64,000 bases of DNA from Acinetobacter amyesii (GCF_002018365.1 NZ_MVKX01000005.1:1-64000), one strand, 5' to 3'. Counted from the stretch's first letter, positions 1 through 9,630 are shown. Made by a program: numbers and translations. The notes: generated by a model not told the origin, from the sequence alone.

Positions 1-303
1 CACAGTACGAGCAATGTTAAATGCACCGCCCCAACCTGTATCGATATCGACAAGTAATGGCGTATCTACACGTTCGGTAATACGACGAACATCTTCCAAA
101 ACATTGTCTAAGCTGGTCATGCCTAAGTCAGGTAAACCATATGAATAGTTCGCAACACCTGCACCAGATAAATATATGGCTTTATAGCCAACTTCTTTTG
201 CCATCATTGCTGCATAGGCATTTACTGTACCAATGATTTGTAATGGTTTTTCTACTTCCAATGCTTGTCTAAATCTTAAGCCTGCAGACGTTTGTTGTGT
301 CAT
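1..303 (-). CDS. prpB: Methylisocitrate lyase, N-terminal part (runs off window edge)
   Basis: Only the first 101 residues are present because the frame leaves the window on the left. They read as methylisocitrate lyase, which splits 2-methylisocitrate to pyruvate and succinate in the methylcitrate cycle for propionate. Visible support is QIIGTVNAY (22-30), AIYLSGAGV (42-50) and [10 protein letters not shown] (83-92), in the order and spacing of PrpB within the PEP mutase/isocitrate lyase superfamily. The ATG at 303 has an AAGGA ribosome site just upstream. It lies 38 bases downstream of the acyl-CoA ligase on the same strand and may be read through from it. A related superfamily lyase is the main alternative. 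Confidence 0.85.
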   Translation of the reverse strand, partial: MTQQTSAGLRFRQALEVEKPLQIIGTVNAYAAMMAKEVGYKAIYLSGAGVANYSYGLPDLGMTSLDNVLEDVRRITERVDTPLLVDIDTGWGGAFNIARTV

Positions 304-341
304 ATTCCTTTCCATGAATATCAATAGTGAATGTTAAATCC

Positions 342-1979
342 TTACGCAACAACATCGTTCAATAAAATTGAACCGTAAGTTTCACGTAAATCTTTCTTTA
401 AAATTTTTCCAGTACCACCTACAGGAATAGCATCAACAAAGACAACTCTGTCTGGAATTTGCCATTTGGCAATTTTATTACTATAAAAGTCTAAAATTTC
501 TGCTTCTGATACGCAGCTTTCAGCCGATTTTTTAGCGATTAAAATTGGCCGTTCATCCCACTTTGGATGCACGGCTGCAATCACTGCAACCATATCTAAC
601 TCTGGATGCTCAATTGCAATATTTTCTAGCTCAACCGAAGAAATCCACTCTCCGCCAGATTTAATTAAATCTTTAGATCGATCGCTAATTTGCATATATC
701 CATCTTGATCTAAAGTGGCTATATCTCCTGTATCGAACCAGCCATCCTTAGTCAAGCTATGCTCAAATTGGTCAAAATAAGACTCAACTATCCAATGCCC
801 TTTAATCTGCAGATGCCCTGCTAATCGGCCATCACGTGCTGACTCAACAGTCCCCATTTCATCCTGACAAACGCGCAGGCTGACACCATATGGCGGACGT
901 CCTTGAGCAAAACGAAGTTTGAATTGCTCGGATTCGTCTAGCTCACTATGTTTTGCTTTGAGTTGATTAACAACACCTAAAGGACTGGTTTCTGTCATGC
1001 CCCAAGCATGGATGGTTTCGCAATTAAAATCGTCATTAAATGCTTTCAGCATCGATGGCGGACACGCTGCTCCACCGACAATATTACGCACCAAACTTTC
1101 GAGCTTACTGCCGGACTGATATGCAGCATTGAGTAAACCTTGCCAAATGGTCGGCACACCTAATGCATTGGTGACTTTATATCGGTCAATTAGTTCTACC
1201 AAGCTCGCGCCATCTAGCATTGGCCCGGGTAAAATCATGCTGCAACCCACCATGGCTGCAGAATATGGCGTACCCCAAGCATTCACATGAAACATCGGAA
1301 CGACTGGCATAATGCGATCTTGGGCTGAAAAATGGAAAGAATCCGGAAGGCTAGCTGCATAGCTATGCAAGACCGTTGAACGATGGCTATATAACACGCC
1401 TTTCGGATTGCCCGTGGTTCCAGAGGTATAACATAGAGAACTAGCTTTGGTTTCATCTAAACCAGGCCATTCAAATTCATCGCTCTGCTGGACAATCAGA
1501 TCGTCATAGAATAAAACCTCTGGGAAAGCGCGATAGACGTCCTCGTCATAAGCATCTAGGCAAATGTATTCTTCTACATAAGGAATCGAATCTTTAATCG
1601 ACAACACTAAATTTAGAAAAGTTTTATCGAAAATCAGTACCTTATCATTCGCATCATTAACAATATATTTGTGCTGATTTGGAAATAGTCTTGGATTAAT
1701 GGTGTGACAAATTAGCCCGCTGCCTGAGATGCCATACCATGTTTCTAAATGACGATGGTTATTCCATGCAATCGTAGCAACACGATCACTGACGGTTAAA
1801 CCGAAGGTTTGAAGCACATTTGCAAAACGTTTTGAATTTTTTGAAATTTGACCCCAAGTTGTTTCAGTTATAGAACCATCTGTATTTTTAGAGATAATCG
1901 CGGTATCTGCATGATACTGTGCGGCATGCTCAATCAGGCTGCTGATCAACAGCGGTTGAAACATCATATTTCCGATCAT
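342..1979 (-). CDS. AlkK-like medium-chain acyl-CoA ligase (AMP-forming)
   Basis: An ANL-superfamily ligase of 545 residues, the length of Pseudomonas AlkK, which activates medium-chain fatty acids with ATP and CoA. The N terminus (MMFQPLLISSL, then AWNNHRHLE near 71 and TINPRLFP near 93) matches what I recall of AlkK. The P-loop YTSGTTGNPKG is at 184-194, the adenylate motif WFDTGD lies near 410, and the C-terminal catalytic lysine is in GGTGKIL near 525. No signal peptide or membrane segment is visible. It has its own operator-like site about 115-140 bases upstream and follows a terminator, so it is probably a separate unit of the same regulon as its neighbours. The true acid substrate cannot be read from sequence. 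Confidence 0.85.
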   Translation of the reverse strand: MIGNMMFQPLLISSLIEHAAQYHADTAIISKNTDGSITETTWGQISKNSKRFANVLQTFGLTVSDRVATIAWNNHRHLETWYGISGSGLICHTINPRLFPNQHKYIVNDANDKVLIFDKTFLNLVLSIKDSIPYVEEYICLDAYDEDVYRAFPEVLFYDDLIVQQSDEFEWPGLDETKASSLCYTSGTTGNPKGVLYSHRSTVLHSYAASLPDSFHFSAQDRIMPVVPMFHVNAWGTPYSAAMVGCSMILPGPMLDGASLVELIDRYKVTNALGVPTIWQGLLNAAYQSGSKLESLVRNIVGGAACPPSMLKAFNDDFNCETIHAWGMTETSPLGVVNQLKAKHSELDESEQFKLRFAQGRPPYGVSLRVCQDEMGTVESARDGRLAGHLQIKGHWIVESYFDQFEHSLTKDGWFDTGDIATLDQDGYMQISDRSKDLIKSGGEWISSVELENIAIEHPELDMVAVIAAVHPKWDERPILIAKKSAESCVSEAEILDFYSNKIAKWQIPDRVVFVDAIPVGGTGKILKKDLRETYGSILLNDVVA

Positions 1980-2094
1980 CTAAAACATCCCTATTCACAT
2001 TGTTTAGACTAATTTATTGATATTCTTCGACTGCTTTTTGGGCTGTCTTTAATCCTTAAATTACTCACTTTTGTGAGCTTACATTTGTCATTTC

Positions 2095-2119
2095 ACGACA
2101 AAGACTTATCTTTTGGACA
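2095..2119 (-). promoter_or_regulatory. Putative AraC-family operator, site A
   Basis: Plus strand reads ACGACA, then GACTTATC, then TTTTGGACA. It is near-identical to the site at 12684-12710 apart from a two-base deletion that shortens the half-site spacing from 21 to 19. It sits 115-140 bases upstream of the acyl-CoA ligase start. Regulator assignment is inferred from the AraC gene at 5086. Confidence 0.55.
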
Positions 2120-2152
2120 CATGCTGAAGAAAAATCATACAATTTTTAGAAT

Positions 2153-2182
2153 AAAAAACCGAGATCAAATTATTCATCTCGG
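2153..2182 (-). terminator. Intrinsic terminator after the DUF1302 gene
   Basis: Stem CCGAGAT/ATCTCGG, 7 bp, with a run of six T on the minus strand. It closes the hydrolase-DUF1302 unit before the acyl-CoA ligase gene. Confidence 0.8.
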
Positions 2183-2210
2183 CTTAGTAAAAACACTATA
2201 ACGTCATGCT

Positions 2211-4043
2211 TTAAAAATTCATTTTAAATACCAGTGAGGCAAAATCACGGTCATCTAACACACTGAATTCATTCGATCCAAAGAAATTTGTATAAGACAA
2301 TTCCGCCGTATATTTTTGCTGATAGGTTGCAGAAACCCCTGCACTTAGCGCTATTTGCCCTTCTTGAAAATTCGGACCGTAGCCTTTGACATCATGTCTA
2401 AACATTAAACTTGGCGTAACAGTGGTTTGAGGCAGCACATCGTTATAATTTAAAGCCCCTCTTAAACGGTAACCTGCCGACCACGCCTCAAAGAAGCCCT
2501 TATCATTACAATATTTTTCATTCAATTTTCGTACTTCTTCATCTGATAAATCTCCAGTTTTCGGTGCAATACAATAGGTATTTACATCATTTGGATCATA
2601 CGCCCCTGTGGTTAGCCCGCTCCGCCCAAAGGCACCACTACGTCCAAAGTGATATTTATCGGTATCACCAATATGATTAACGCCTAATTCACCCACAAAG
2701 GACAAAGTTCTTGCACCCAATACATTTGGAATATTGCTTGCTGCACCGAGGGTAAATTGTGTGACCGGCACACGTGCATAGCCATGAATATGTTCACCCA
2801 ATTCTAGAGTCTCACCCGGCGCTGTTAACGGCGTGTCATTAAATAGCGCTTGGGCATACACCGTGTCTGTACTGTTAAAATGCAGTGGCATATTTGGCTT
2901 ATAATTTAACTCACTGAAATATGCTGTTTTTCCGACTTTTCCAGCTAAGCTCAGTCCATACATCTTGATGTCTTCTGGATATACAGAAAAAATACGGGCT
3001 GTATGATAATTTTGTGCCCCTGGCGCAGTCACTGCAATGCCGTCAAAATGCATCATGCGGCTATGATAATTTGCAAAATATGCCCCTAGTTCGGCATTAT
3101 TGAGCTGCGGAATCATTTGCTTGATCGCAACACCATACTGACCACTATCTTTGGCATATTCACTCGGCAAACGAGATACCGTGAAATCTAATGGACCATT
3201 GATCGCTTGATCAGTAGTAAAGCCCGGCCCGCCAATCAATAACGGCCCACAGTTCTCTGCAAAAACATCTGACACTTCAAAGAATGTGCCGCAGCCATCC
3301 AGAACTGATGGACGAAATTTAAATTGATAAAAGCCTTCGACTTTCAATTTGTCATTTAATGCCGATGAAAAAGAAAACATTTCGACTGGAATCACACGCT
3401 CTTTTGCTTCACCGCCGGGACGATTCATTGCTGCATAATCTACCGCATTGACGGAATTGATCCCGTTTTGGAAGAACTGAGATTTACCCCAATTCAAGGC
3501 ATGTTTACCGAGCTTCAGTTCTAAATTTTTTGAATTATCAAAACTAAAATTTTTCCAGATATAGGCATCCCAAAGATCGATCCCTTTAAACTTCGCCAAA
3601 CGAGGCCACGTAGAATCATCAAATGTAGTGAAGTCACCGCGCCCAGTTTCATAGGCATGGTCATACCAATATTTTGCGCTCAGCACTGCACCTTGCTGCT
3701 GCCCATTTAAACGAAGCTCAGTTAAACCTTTAACAATTTGTGATATTGCATCGCCTTTTTCAAAATTGGCCCGCCCGTTATCACCATTGATATCGATACT
3801 CGTTCCTTCTTTACCAATACTCAATGCATCAGGTCGATACAGTAAGGCTGGATCTGCATCTTGCGTGCTCCAGCTTTGACCAATGCTGATATTGGTTTTT
3901 GTTTCCAATTTCCATTGTTCATTTAAATCAAAATTTTTGCCAGCAGCGCTAGACACCACAGCAGCCGTACACATCAATAGACCTGCGCGCTGCACAGCCA
4001 CTGCTAATCGTTTTTGAATAAATACACGCTTATAACCGCTCAT
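2211..4043 (-). CDS. DUF1302 family outer-membrane protein
   Basis: 610 residues. A basic N terminus and hydrophobic stretch (GLLMCTAAVVSSAAG, about 21-35) form a signal peptide. The rest is rich in alternating polar and aromatic strands, and the chain ends in Phe (VFKMNF), as outer-membrane beta-barrels do. The features match DUF1302 proteins, large barrels often found beside acyl-CoA ligases and hydrolases in steroid, ester and aromatic catabolic clusters. The role is probably uptake or surface binding of a hydrophobic substrate, an inference from family context. It lies 134 bases downstream of the serine hydrolase and ends at a clear terminator, so the two probably share a transcript. Confidence 0.8.
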   Translation of the reverse strand: MSGYKRVFIQKRLAVAVQRAGLLMCTAAVVSSAAGKNFDLNEQWKLETKTNISIGQSWSTQDADPALLYRPDALSIGKEGTSIDINGDNGRANFEKGDAISQIVKGLTELRLNGQQQGAVLSAKYWYDHAYETGRGDFTTFDDSTWPRLAKFKGIDLWDAYIWKNFSFDNSKNLELKLGKHALNWGKSQFFQNGINSVNAVDYAAMNRPGGEAKERVIPVEMFSFSSALNDKLKVEGFYQFKFRPSVLDGCGTFFEVSDVFAENCGPLLIGGPGFTTDQAINGPLDFTVSRLPSEYAKDSGQYGVAIKQMIPQLNNAELGAYFANYHSRMMHFDGIAVTAPGAQNYHTARIFSVYPEDIKMYGLSLAGKVGKTAYFSELNYKPNMPLHFNSTDTVYAQALFNDTPLTAPGETLELGEHIHGYARVPVTQFTLGAASNIPNVLGARTLSFVGELGVNHIGDTDKYHFGRSGAFGRSGLTTGAYDPNDVNTYCIAPKTGDLSDEEVRKLNEKYCNDKGFFEAWSAGYRLRGALNYNDVLPQTTVTPSLMFRHDVKGYGPNFQEGQIALSAGVSATYQQKYTAELSYTNFFGSNEFSVLDDRDFASLVFKMNF

Positions 4044-4177
4044 ATCATGTCCTTATTGATATTTTAAAAAAATAGATTTGTTTTATTGTTCAGCTTGATC
4101 ATCTTTGGACGCAGCTTTGTTTTAAATCGTTTGCTTGGAAATACCGCTTCATAAAAATGCATTCGCTAATCAATGCG

Positions 4178-4783
4178 CTAGGCAGATTGCATGTTGTCTA
4201 CATAGTTTTTATTATCAGTTTGATCGAGTTTTAGAATCAGCTCTTCAGCCAAAGGCCACTCACCAAAACCCGATGCAGGGTTTAAATGTCCTACCGCGCC
4301 TGCATTGACCAAATCACTTCCCCAGACTGCTGCTAAATACGCCACAGATTCAAAACTGGCAAGATGATCATTGGTACTTGCGACCACAATGCTTGGAAAT
4401 GGCAGCTTTTGATCCGGTAATGGGTCCCAACCCTCTTGGCGAAGGACATCTGAACTCGGGTAATTTTCAGGCCATTGTTGTGATAAGTCTGGCGGTGCTG
4501 CCAAAAGTGCACCCTGAATTTTGGCTTGATACTGGGCTGCCCAATGCACGGTCATCAATACACCAGCACTGTGTGCAACCAAAATGACTGGCCCTTGAAT
4601 CTGCTCCAGCTCAGCTTGAATACGAGCCACACGGTTTGTACAGTTCAGCTGATTAATTTCCGCTGGCGGCACAGTACGGACTTTCTGCAATTTAGACGCT
4701 AAAAGCGTCTGCCAATGTTCCTCAACATGATCACGCAGACCTGGAACAATGAGCACAGTCGAATTGGTGAATATTTTTTCCAT
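4178..4783 (-). CDS. RBBP9/YdeN-type alpha/beta serine hydrolase
   Basis: 201 residues, the usual length of small RBBP9-like hydrolases. The start IVPGLRDHVEEHWQ (12-25) is the family hallmark. The nucleophile is Ser72 in HSAG, the acid is probably Asp139 in STNDH, and the base is His166 in GHLNPASGFGEWP, another family signature. There is no signal peptide, so it is cytosolic. AAGGA lies nine bases before the ATG. An operator-like site lies 98-124 bases upstream, and the AraC regulator is divergent. It could hydrolyse an ester or thioester intermediate of the pathway; the substrate is unknown. Confidence 0.85.
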   Translation of the reverse strand: MEKIFTNSTVLIVPGLRDHVEEHWQTLLASKLQKVRTVPPAEINQLNCTNRVARIQAELEQIQGPVILVAHSAGVLMTVHWAAQYQAKIQGALLAAPPDLSQQWPENYPSSDVLRQEGWDPLPDQKLPFPSIVVASTNDHLASFESVAYLAAVWGSDLVNAGAVGHLNPASGFGEWPLAEELILKLDQTDNKNYVDNMQSA

Positions 4784-5085
4784 TTCATGACATCCTTAGC
4801 ACAATGCTTAACCTGAACTTGGTTGAAAACAGCTTTCATATTCACAATAAATTGCTGTTCAAATATGCAGTTGACATGAGGCGACATAAGCTTTTCATTT
4901 CACGACAAAAACCCTTAAAACGATTGCATATATTTCAATAAGTTTTGCATAAAATCTGCGTTCTCAAAGCGCTCGGCGCATGGCATTCTTGCGCCCTATA
5001 CTATTCTCTACTTTCCGTACGTCATTATTTTCGATATAACTAAATACAGACCAGGAAGGTTGATAATAAGAAAAGGAGAAGCTAC
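4784..5085. other. Divergent regulatory region, hydrolase / AraC gene
   Basis: 302 bases without a gene. It holds the operator-like site B (4881-4907) and must carry divergent promoters for the hydrolase and the AraC gene. An AAAGGAGAAG ribosome site precedes the GTG at 5086. I see no RNA gene or convincing sigma-70 pair. Confidence 0.6.
4881..4907 (-). promoter_or_regulatory. Putative AraC-family operator, site B
   Basis: Two direct half-sites, GCGACA at 4881 and ACGACA at 4902, start-to-start distance 21 bases. The spacer contains CTTTTCATTT, close to CTTATCATTT in site C. It lies 98-124 bases upstream of the hydrolase start and about 180 before the AraC gene, so it may serve both. Confidence 0.6.
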
Positions 5086-6096
5086 GTGGTTCCACTAGCC
5101 CATACTGCTGTCCTGAAAAACTATATGGATATCAGTCAGCAATTTAATCTGAATCCTTACCATTTACTGTCTGATGCAGGGATCTACCCCGCACAGCTCA
5201 AAGACAGTAAACAAAGGATCTCTGTCGACAAAGCAATTCAATTGCTCGAACAGTCAGCCCTAGACAGCCACTGTGATGCTTTTGGATTACTAATGGCCGA
5301 ACAGCGTCAGCTTGCCGATTTTGGCGAGTTGAGTTTATTGCTCAGTTATCAACACACCTTGCGTGATGCTTTGCAAACCATTGTTCGATATCGCAATGTG
5401 ATTAACAGCGCATTGGAAATGCATATTGAAGAAATGGAAGGCACGGTTATTATTCGTGTGGAAGTCGTTGCAGGTTCAACCCATTACAGCCGTCAGGCGA
5501 TTGAATTGGCTGTCGGTATTACTCACCGTTTTTGTGCAGCATTACTGTCTCAAAAATGGCGGCCTCTAGCGATACATTTTACTCATGAAGCACCACGTGA
5601 TCTTAGCGTTCATCAACGCATATTCGGTTGCCCTTTAGAGTTTGGCAGCGAATTTAATGGAATTGTCTGTACAACTGCCGAACTGGATAAAGCTAATCCG
5701 CATGCAGATAAAGGGATGGCAAACCATGCACAGCGCTATCTAGATATTGATATTCTGCAAAATGAAAACGAATCTTCGATCATTTTTGATATCCGCAAAA
5801 GTATTTATCTGCTTTTACCAATGGGACGTGCAACTATCGACCAAGTGGCGATTACGCACGGTGTAAATGTCAGAACTTTGCAACGACGCTTGGAAGCTGC
5901 TGAAACCAGTTTTAGTATCTTAATTAATGACGTCAGAAAAACCTTAGTCTTCAGATATTTAAAAAATCAAAATTATTCTTTGGGACAAGTTTCTGATATT
6001 TTGGGTTATTCGATGCCGAGCTCATTTACCCGCTGGTTTATCAGTCAATTTGGTGTTTCACCTACAACGTGGCGCAATAATCACATCAATGCTTAA
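5086..6096 (+). CDS. AraC-family transcriptional regulator (Arabinose_bd type)
   Basis: 336 residues from a GTG start with a strong upstream ribosome site (AAAGGAGAAG). The N-terminal two thirds match the ligand-sensing domain of OruR/ArgR-like AraC proteins (for example ADFGELSLLLSYQHTLRDAL near 80-99). The C-terminal 90 residues are the double helix-turn-helix, with ATIDQVAITHGVNVRTLQRR near 247-266 and a second helix pair ending at GVSPTTWR. It is divergent from the hydrolase operon. The three direct-repeat sites upstream of the surrounding minus-strand units are its most likely targets. The inducer is unknown. Confidence 0.88.
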   Translation: MVPLAHTAVLKNYMDISQQFNLNPYHLLSDAGIYPAQLKDSKQRISVDKAIQLLEQSALDSHCDAFGLLMAEQRQLADFGELSLLLSYQHTLRDALQTIVRYRNVINSALEMHIEEMEGTVIIRVEVVAGSTHYSRQAIELAVGITHRFCAALLSQKWRPLAIHFTHEAPRDLSVHQRIFGCPLEFGSEFNGIVCTTAELDKANPHADKGMANHAQRYLDIDILQNENESSIIFDIRKSIYLLLPMGRATIDQVAITHGVNVRTLQRRLEAAETSFSILINDVRKTLVFRYLKNQNYSLGQVSDILGYSMPSSFTRWFISQFGVSPTTWRNNHINA

Positions 6097-6114
6097 AATA
6101 AAAATTTCAAAAAT

Positions 6115-6140
6115 AAAAAGCCTTCGAAAAAGGCTTTTTA
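6115..6140. terminator. Bidirectional terminator, AraC gene / YeiH-type gene
   Basis: Stem AAAGCCTT/AAGGCTTT with A and T runs on both flanks. It lies between convergent genes. Confidence 0.85.
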
Positions 6141-6179
6141 TTTTTGAAATACATAATGCATGACTGAAATATAACGCTG

Positions 6180-7208
6180 CTAAAACAGCCAATGCATAAC
6201 TGTCAGCACCAATAGCACCAAGAAAATGCTTTCTCCAACCATCAAGATAATTGGCTTTATACCCACCGTCGCCAATTCCTTTAATTGGGTTTTCATACCA
6301 AGCGCACTAATGGCAATCACTAAACACCAGCGAGATAGCTCATTCATACCGCTTTGTACCATCACTGGTACCCAGCCTGTGCTATTGATACATGCAAGTA
6401 ATAAAAAGCAAACCGCAAACCAAGGCAAAAGTGGCGGACGTTTTCCAATATCTTCACTACCTTGCATGCGTGTGATCATCACCGCACAGACAATGACTGG
6501 CAATAGCATTGCAACACGCATCAACTTCACGACAGTTGCAGTATCTCCTGTCTCGGCAGACATGCTATAGCCTGCACCCACCACTTGCGCCACATCATGA
6601 ATAGTTGCGCCCAAGAAAATACCGGCTTCTTGCGGAGACAAAGCCAACCATTTTGCAATCATCGGATAAACAATCATTGCCAATGTAGACAGTGCCGATA
6701 CACCAATGATCGTGAACAAAGTGGCTCTTTCTTTCTGCGGATGATTGGGCAAAGCAACGGATAATGCCAAGGCTGCCGATGCACCGCAAATGGCTGTTGC
6801 GCCGCCCGTTAACATGCCAAAAAGCCGCTGAAAGCCCATATATTTTGCGGCAATCATCGAAACAGAAATAGTCACAATAATCAGCGTGATCACCAAAACA
6901 ATCGGCTGCCAGCCCAAAGCTGTCATCTGATCTAGCGTGATCCGCATGCCAAGTAATGCAATACCAATACGCATGACTGTTCTGGCTGTGAACTCAATAC
7001 CCACTTTGCATCGCCCTTCTGTGGCTAAAAAACTTAAGCCCATACCCAGCAGCAAAGCAAACAGCATCACTGGCGCAGTATAGTGCTCCGACAAAAATGT
7101 AGCGGCTGCGGCAACCACCAAACTGACTGAAAAGCCTGGTGCAAGTTCCCGAATTCTCTGTCCTAAACTAAGGGATGAACTCACTTCAATTTGTTCTGCT
7201 TGAGTCAT
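6180..7208 (-). CDS. YeiH/UPF0324-type putative sulfate exporter
   Basis: 342 residues with about ten hydrophobic segments. MLFALLLGMGLSFLA (48-62) and FTARTVMRIGIALLGMRITL (near 73-92) are typical of the YeiH/UPF0324 family, as is GGATAICGASAALALS in the middle. Family members have been proposed to export sulfate or sulfite in bacteria that degrade organosulfonates, but transport is not proven for most. It is the last gene of the operon and overlaps the ferredoxin gene by four bases, implying translational coupling. Next to a TauD-type dioxygenase, a sulfur-anion export role is attractive, but that is inference. Confidence 0.82.
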   Translation of the reverse strand: MTQAEQIEVSSSLSLGQRIRELAPGFSVSLVVAAAATFLSEHYTAPVMLFALLLGMGLSFLATEGRCKVGIEFTARTVMRIGIALLGMRITLDQMTALGWQPIVLVITLIIVTISVSMIAAKYMGFQRLFGMLTGGATAICGASAALALSVALPNHPQKERATLFTIIGVSALSTLAMIVYPMIAKWLALSPQEAGIFLGATIHDVAQVVGAGYSMSAETGDTATVVKLMRVAMLLPVIVCAVMITRMQGSEDIGKRPPLLPWFAVCFLLLACINSTGWVPVMVQSGMNELSRWCLVIAISALGMKTQLKELATVGIKPIILMVGESIFLVLLVLTVMHWLF

Positions 7209-7528
7209 GCTTGTACCTCACTATCAAGTACAATATAAACACGCTCATCTTTGTGTTCTACGGCACAAGTCTTCAGTTTCAACAGTGCTGAATTGACCAT
7301 ACAACCATCCGTTAAATTAAAGCGTAGTCCATGCGCTGGACACTGAATGGTACAGCCGTCTAATTTTCCGCTGAAGAAGGATGCGCCTTGGTGCGGACAT
7401 TGGTCTTCTATCACGTATAAATGGTGATCTACATTAAATAATAGGAATGCTTGTTCACCGATTTTTAAAAAGCTTCGTTGACCTACGCTCGGAATTTTGT
7501 CTTGGGGTACTTCAAAATGGAGACTCAT
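7205..7528 (-). CDS. Rieske [2Fe-2S] ferredoxin-like protein
   Basis: 107 residues, a single Rieske domain. Cluster ligands are Cys44-x-His46 (CPHQG) and Cys63-x2-His66 (CPAHG), the exact Rieske pattern, with the residues between them forming the usual loop. The length equals small NirD-like and dioxygenase ferredoxins. It overlaps the genes on both sides by four bases. No matching reductase or Rieske oxygenase lies in this operon, so its electron partner is unclear; the dioxygenase at 10748 belongs to a 2-oxoglutarate family that does not normally need a ferredoxin. Confidence 0.88.
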   Translation of the reverse strand: MSLHFEVPQDKIPSVGQRSFLKIGEQAFLLFNVDHHLYVIEDQCPHQGASFFSGKLDGCTIQCPAHGLRFNLTDGCMVNSALLKLKTCAVEHKDERVYIVLDSEVQA

Positions 7529-8178
7529 ACTTCAATCTCCTTTGCCTCAAGTGATTCCAGCATGACCTGATATAAGATCGTTGCAGGCTGTGCTCCTGCA
7601 AGTGCAAAAGTTCCATCAAATACAAAATATGGAACGCCTTTACCTCCTGTGTTTGCCGAAACAAAAGGCACATTCGGTGAATCTAAAATCGCTTTAATCG
7701 GTCCTGCTTCGTAGCCACAATAAGTTGCTATTTTTTCTAAAGTTGATGCATCTGAGATATTTTCAGAATGATGAAAATAAGCCGAATAAATTCCCTCAAG
7801 CAGTAAATCATGCCGCTTAGCATCTTCTAATTTTAATGCATTACTTAATAAGCTATGTGCTTTCGCGGTATTAGGCATGCGTGGTATGCGCTCAAAATCT
7901 ATCTCTACCCCGATACCTTTTGCTGCTTGGCGTACCTGTTCTTGTCGAAGACGCACGGCCATAGAGCTGCCTAAACGTTGTAAATAAAAAGCTTTAAATG
8001 GAATACCATCAATAGGCATCGCCGGAAGTAACTGAACACCGCGCCATCTGATATTTACATCTACTTGTGGATGCGTGCGTTTTAACTTATCAATGGCAAC
8101 CTGTAGCTGACGTTTGCCAATTAAGCACCAAGGGCAAATAAAATCAAAATATACATCTAAATCAATTATTAATTTCAT
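7525..8178 (-). CDS. DsbA-family (FrnE-like) thioredoxin-fold oxidoreductase/isomerase
   Basis: 217 residues with a CPWC active site at 15-18, followed by LIGKRQL, the signature of the FrnE branch of DsbA-like proteins. A cis-proline segment GGKGVPYFVFDG near 178 completes the thioredoxin fold. No signal peptide is present, so unlike classical DsbA it acts in the cytosol. Relatives include 2-hydroxychromene-2-carboxylate isomerase and polyketide-type isomerases that use glutathione. In this operon a glutathione- or thiol-dependent isomerisation is plausible but unproven. Four-base overlaps with both neighbours tie it to the operon. Confidence 0.82.
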   Translation of the reverse strand: MKLIIDLDVYFDFICPWCLIGKRQLQVAIDKLKRTHPQVDVNIRWRGVQLLPAMPIDGIPFKAFYLQRLGSSMAVRLRQEQVRQAAKGIGVEIDFERIPRMPNTAKAHSLLSNALKLEDAKRHDLLLEGIYSAYFHHSENISDASTLEKIATYCGYEAGPIKAILDSPNVPFVSANTGGKGVPYFVFDGTFALAGAQPATILYQVMLESLEAKEIEV

Positions 8179-9521
8179 TTGTGTTCACCTGCTTCTGATA
8201 ATGCATGGCGAGTTACTTTTTGTTCTGATGCCACTTGTAAATTAAACCTTGTGACATCTTTTAAATAATGTCTTTTTGCATAGAAGAAGACTGCAGCAGA
8301 TAAAATACTCACCGCAGGCATGACCTGAAATGCATGATGTAAACCAATGACATCGGATAATTTTCCAATGACTAAGGGTCCTAGAGCTAATCCAAGGAAA
8401 TTATTCGCTAAAGTTAAAGTCGCAAAAGCCGTACTATGCACCGCGTTATGGGTTAGATTGGCAACCATTGCACTCGACGGCCCATTGGTTCCTAACGCCA
8501 TAAACATACCAAGGGCAATCATCACCAATTGCGCAGTTCCTGTAGGCAATGCAAAAGCAATGGATAATAAGATGCAGCCCAACAAACAATAAATAATGGC
8601 TAAGGTCACTTTACGATCTGGACGATCCTTACCTAAACGGTCGCACAACATTCCGCATAAAATTGTGCCGACTGCACTGCTTAATACGATGACCGCAGCT
8701 AGCACGCCAGCTTTATCTGTGGCCATGCCATAATAGCGATTTAAATAACTTGGAAACCAAACGATAACTGAACCACCAACAAACAGTTGCAGACCACTAG
8801 CAATATATGTTGCTATCACTGAACGGCTTGAATAAATCGTTCTTAAATGATTCTTTTGCGTTTCTTTTTTCTGCTTAGCCAATTCTTCTTTTGGAATCGT
8901 ACCAATTTTCTTTTCTTTAACTAAAATCGGATATAATGTCGCCAAAATTAAACCAAATATCGCCATCCCGCCAAATGCCCAGCGCCAACCGAAATGCTGT
9001 GCTAACACGCCGCCAAGTGCCATACCTAAAAATGAGCCAAAGACACCACCTGCCATAAATGAACTGGCTAAAGTTGCACGCATGTCACGTGGAAATACCG
9101 CCACAACCACGGCAATACCGACACTGCCATAAGCGGCCTCGCCCACACCCACTAAAAAGCGGGCAAACAACATATGCTCATAACTTTCTGCAATTGCACA
9201 GCCTAAAGTCGCTAAGCTCCACAGCACAGCCATGAAGGTTAAGCTTTTTACCTTACCGAATTTATCGGCCAAAATAGATAAAGGCAGCGTTAATAAACCG
9301 ACCATTAAAGCAACAATGCCGCTCAATAAACCGAGCTGACTATCTGTTAATGTCCATTCATTTTTAATCAGCGGAAAAACGGCATTTAAAACCTGACGCG
9401 ACATGTAATCTGAAATGAGCAGCCCAAAGGTCAAGGCAAAAACAATCCAAGCATAACGGCGTGGAATACCTATAGATGTATCTATACCTGTTGCTGGAGC
9501 GGAATACTCATGCGCACCCAT
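8175..9521 (-). CDS. MFS transporter, probable organic-anion uptake
   Basis: 448 residues, twelve predicted membrane segments. SDYMSRQVLNAVFPLIKNEW (38-57) after the first helix and the A-motif-like ILADKFGKVKSL after helix 2 place it among spinster/ACS-like major facilitator proteins, which often import organic acids. A long cytoplasmic loop between helices 6 and 7 is lysine-rich (EELAKQKKETQKN). AAGGAGG lies five bases before the ATG, a strong start. It probably brings in the substrate of the surrounding operon. It overlaps the FrnE-like gene by four bases. Confidence 0.85.
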   Translation of the reverse strand: MGAHEYSAPATGIDTSIGIPRRYAWIVFALTFGLLISDYMSRQVLNAVFPLIKNEWTLTDSQLGLLSGIVALMVGLLTLPLSILADKFGKVKSLTFMAVLWSLATLGCAIAESYEHMLFARFLVGVGEAAYGSVGIAVVVAVFPRDMRATLASSFMAGGVFGSFLGMALGGVLAQHFGWRWAFGGMAIFGLILATLYPILVKEKKIGTIPKEELAKQKKETQKNHLRTIYSSRSVIATYIASGLQLFVGGSVIVWFPSYLNRYYGMATDKAGVLAAVIVLSSAVGTILCGMLCDRLGKDRPDRKVTLAIIYCLLGCILLSIAFALPTGTAQLVMIALGMFMALGTNGPSSAMVANLTHNAVHSTAFATLTLANNFLGLALGPLVIGKLSDVIGLHHAFQVMPAVSILSAAVFFYAKRHYLKDVTRFNLQVASEQKVTRHALSEAGEHK

Positions 9522-9556
9522 AGCAACCTCCTTGTATTTTTAATTGGTGTATTTGA

Positions 9557-9630
9557 AACTGAAGAACCACATTTAAATTAAGTGCGCTCTTCAGTTGTGA
9601 CTTGAGTTCAAAAATCCGTCTCACTCAAGT
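9557..9630 (-). other. Two stem-loops in the BKACE-MFS intercistronic gap
   Basis: Perfect 9-bp inverted repeat AACTGAAGA (9557-9565) / TCTTCAGTT (9588-9596), followed by 8-bp ACTTGAGT / ACTCAAGT (about 9600-9630). Neither has a U-tract. They may stabilise or process the operon mRNA between segments. Confidence 0.5.
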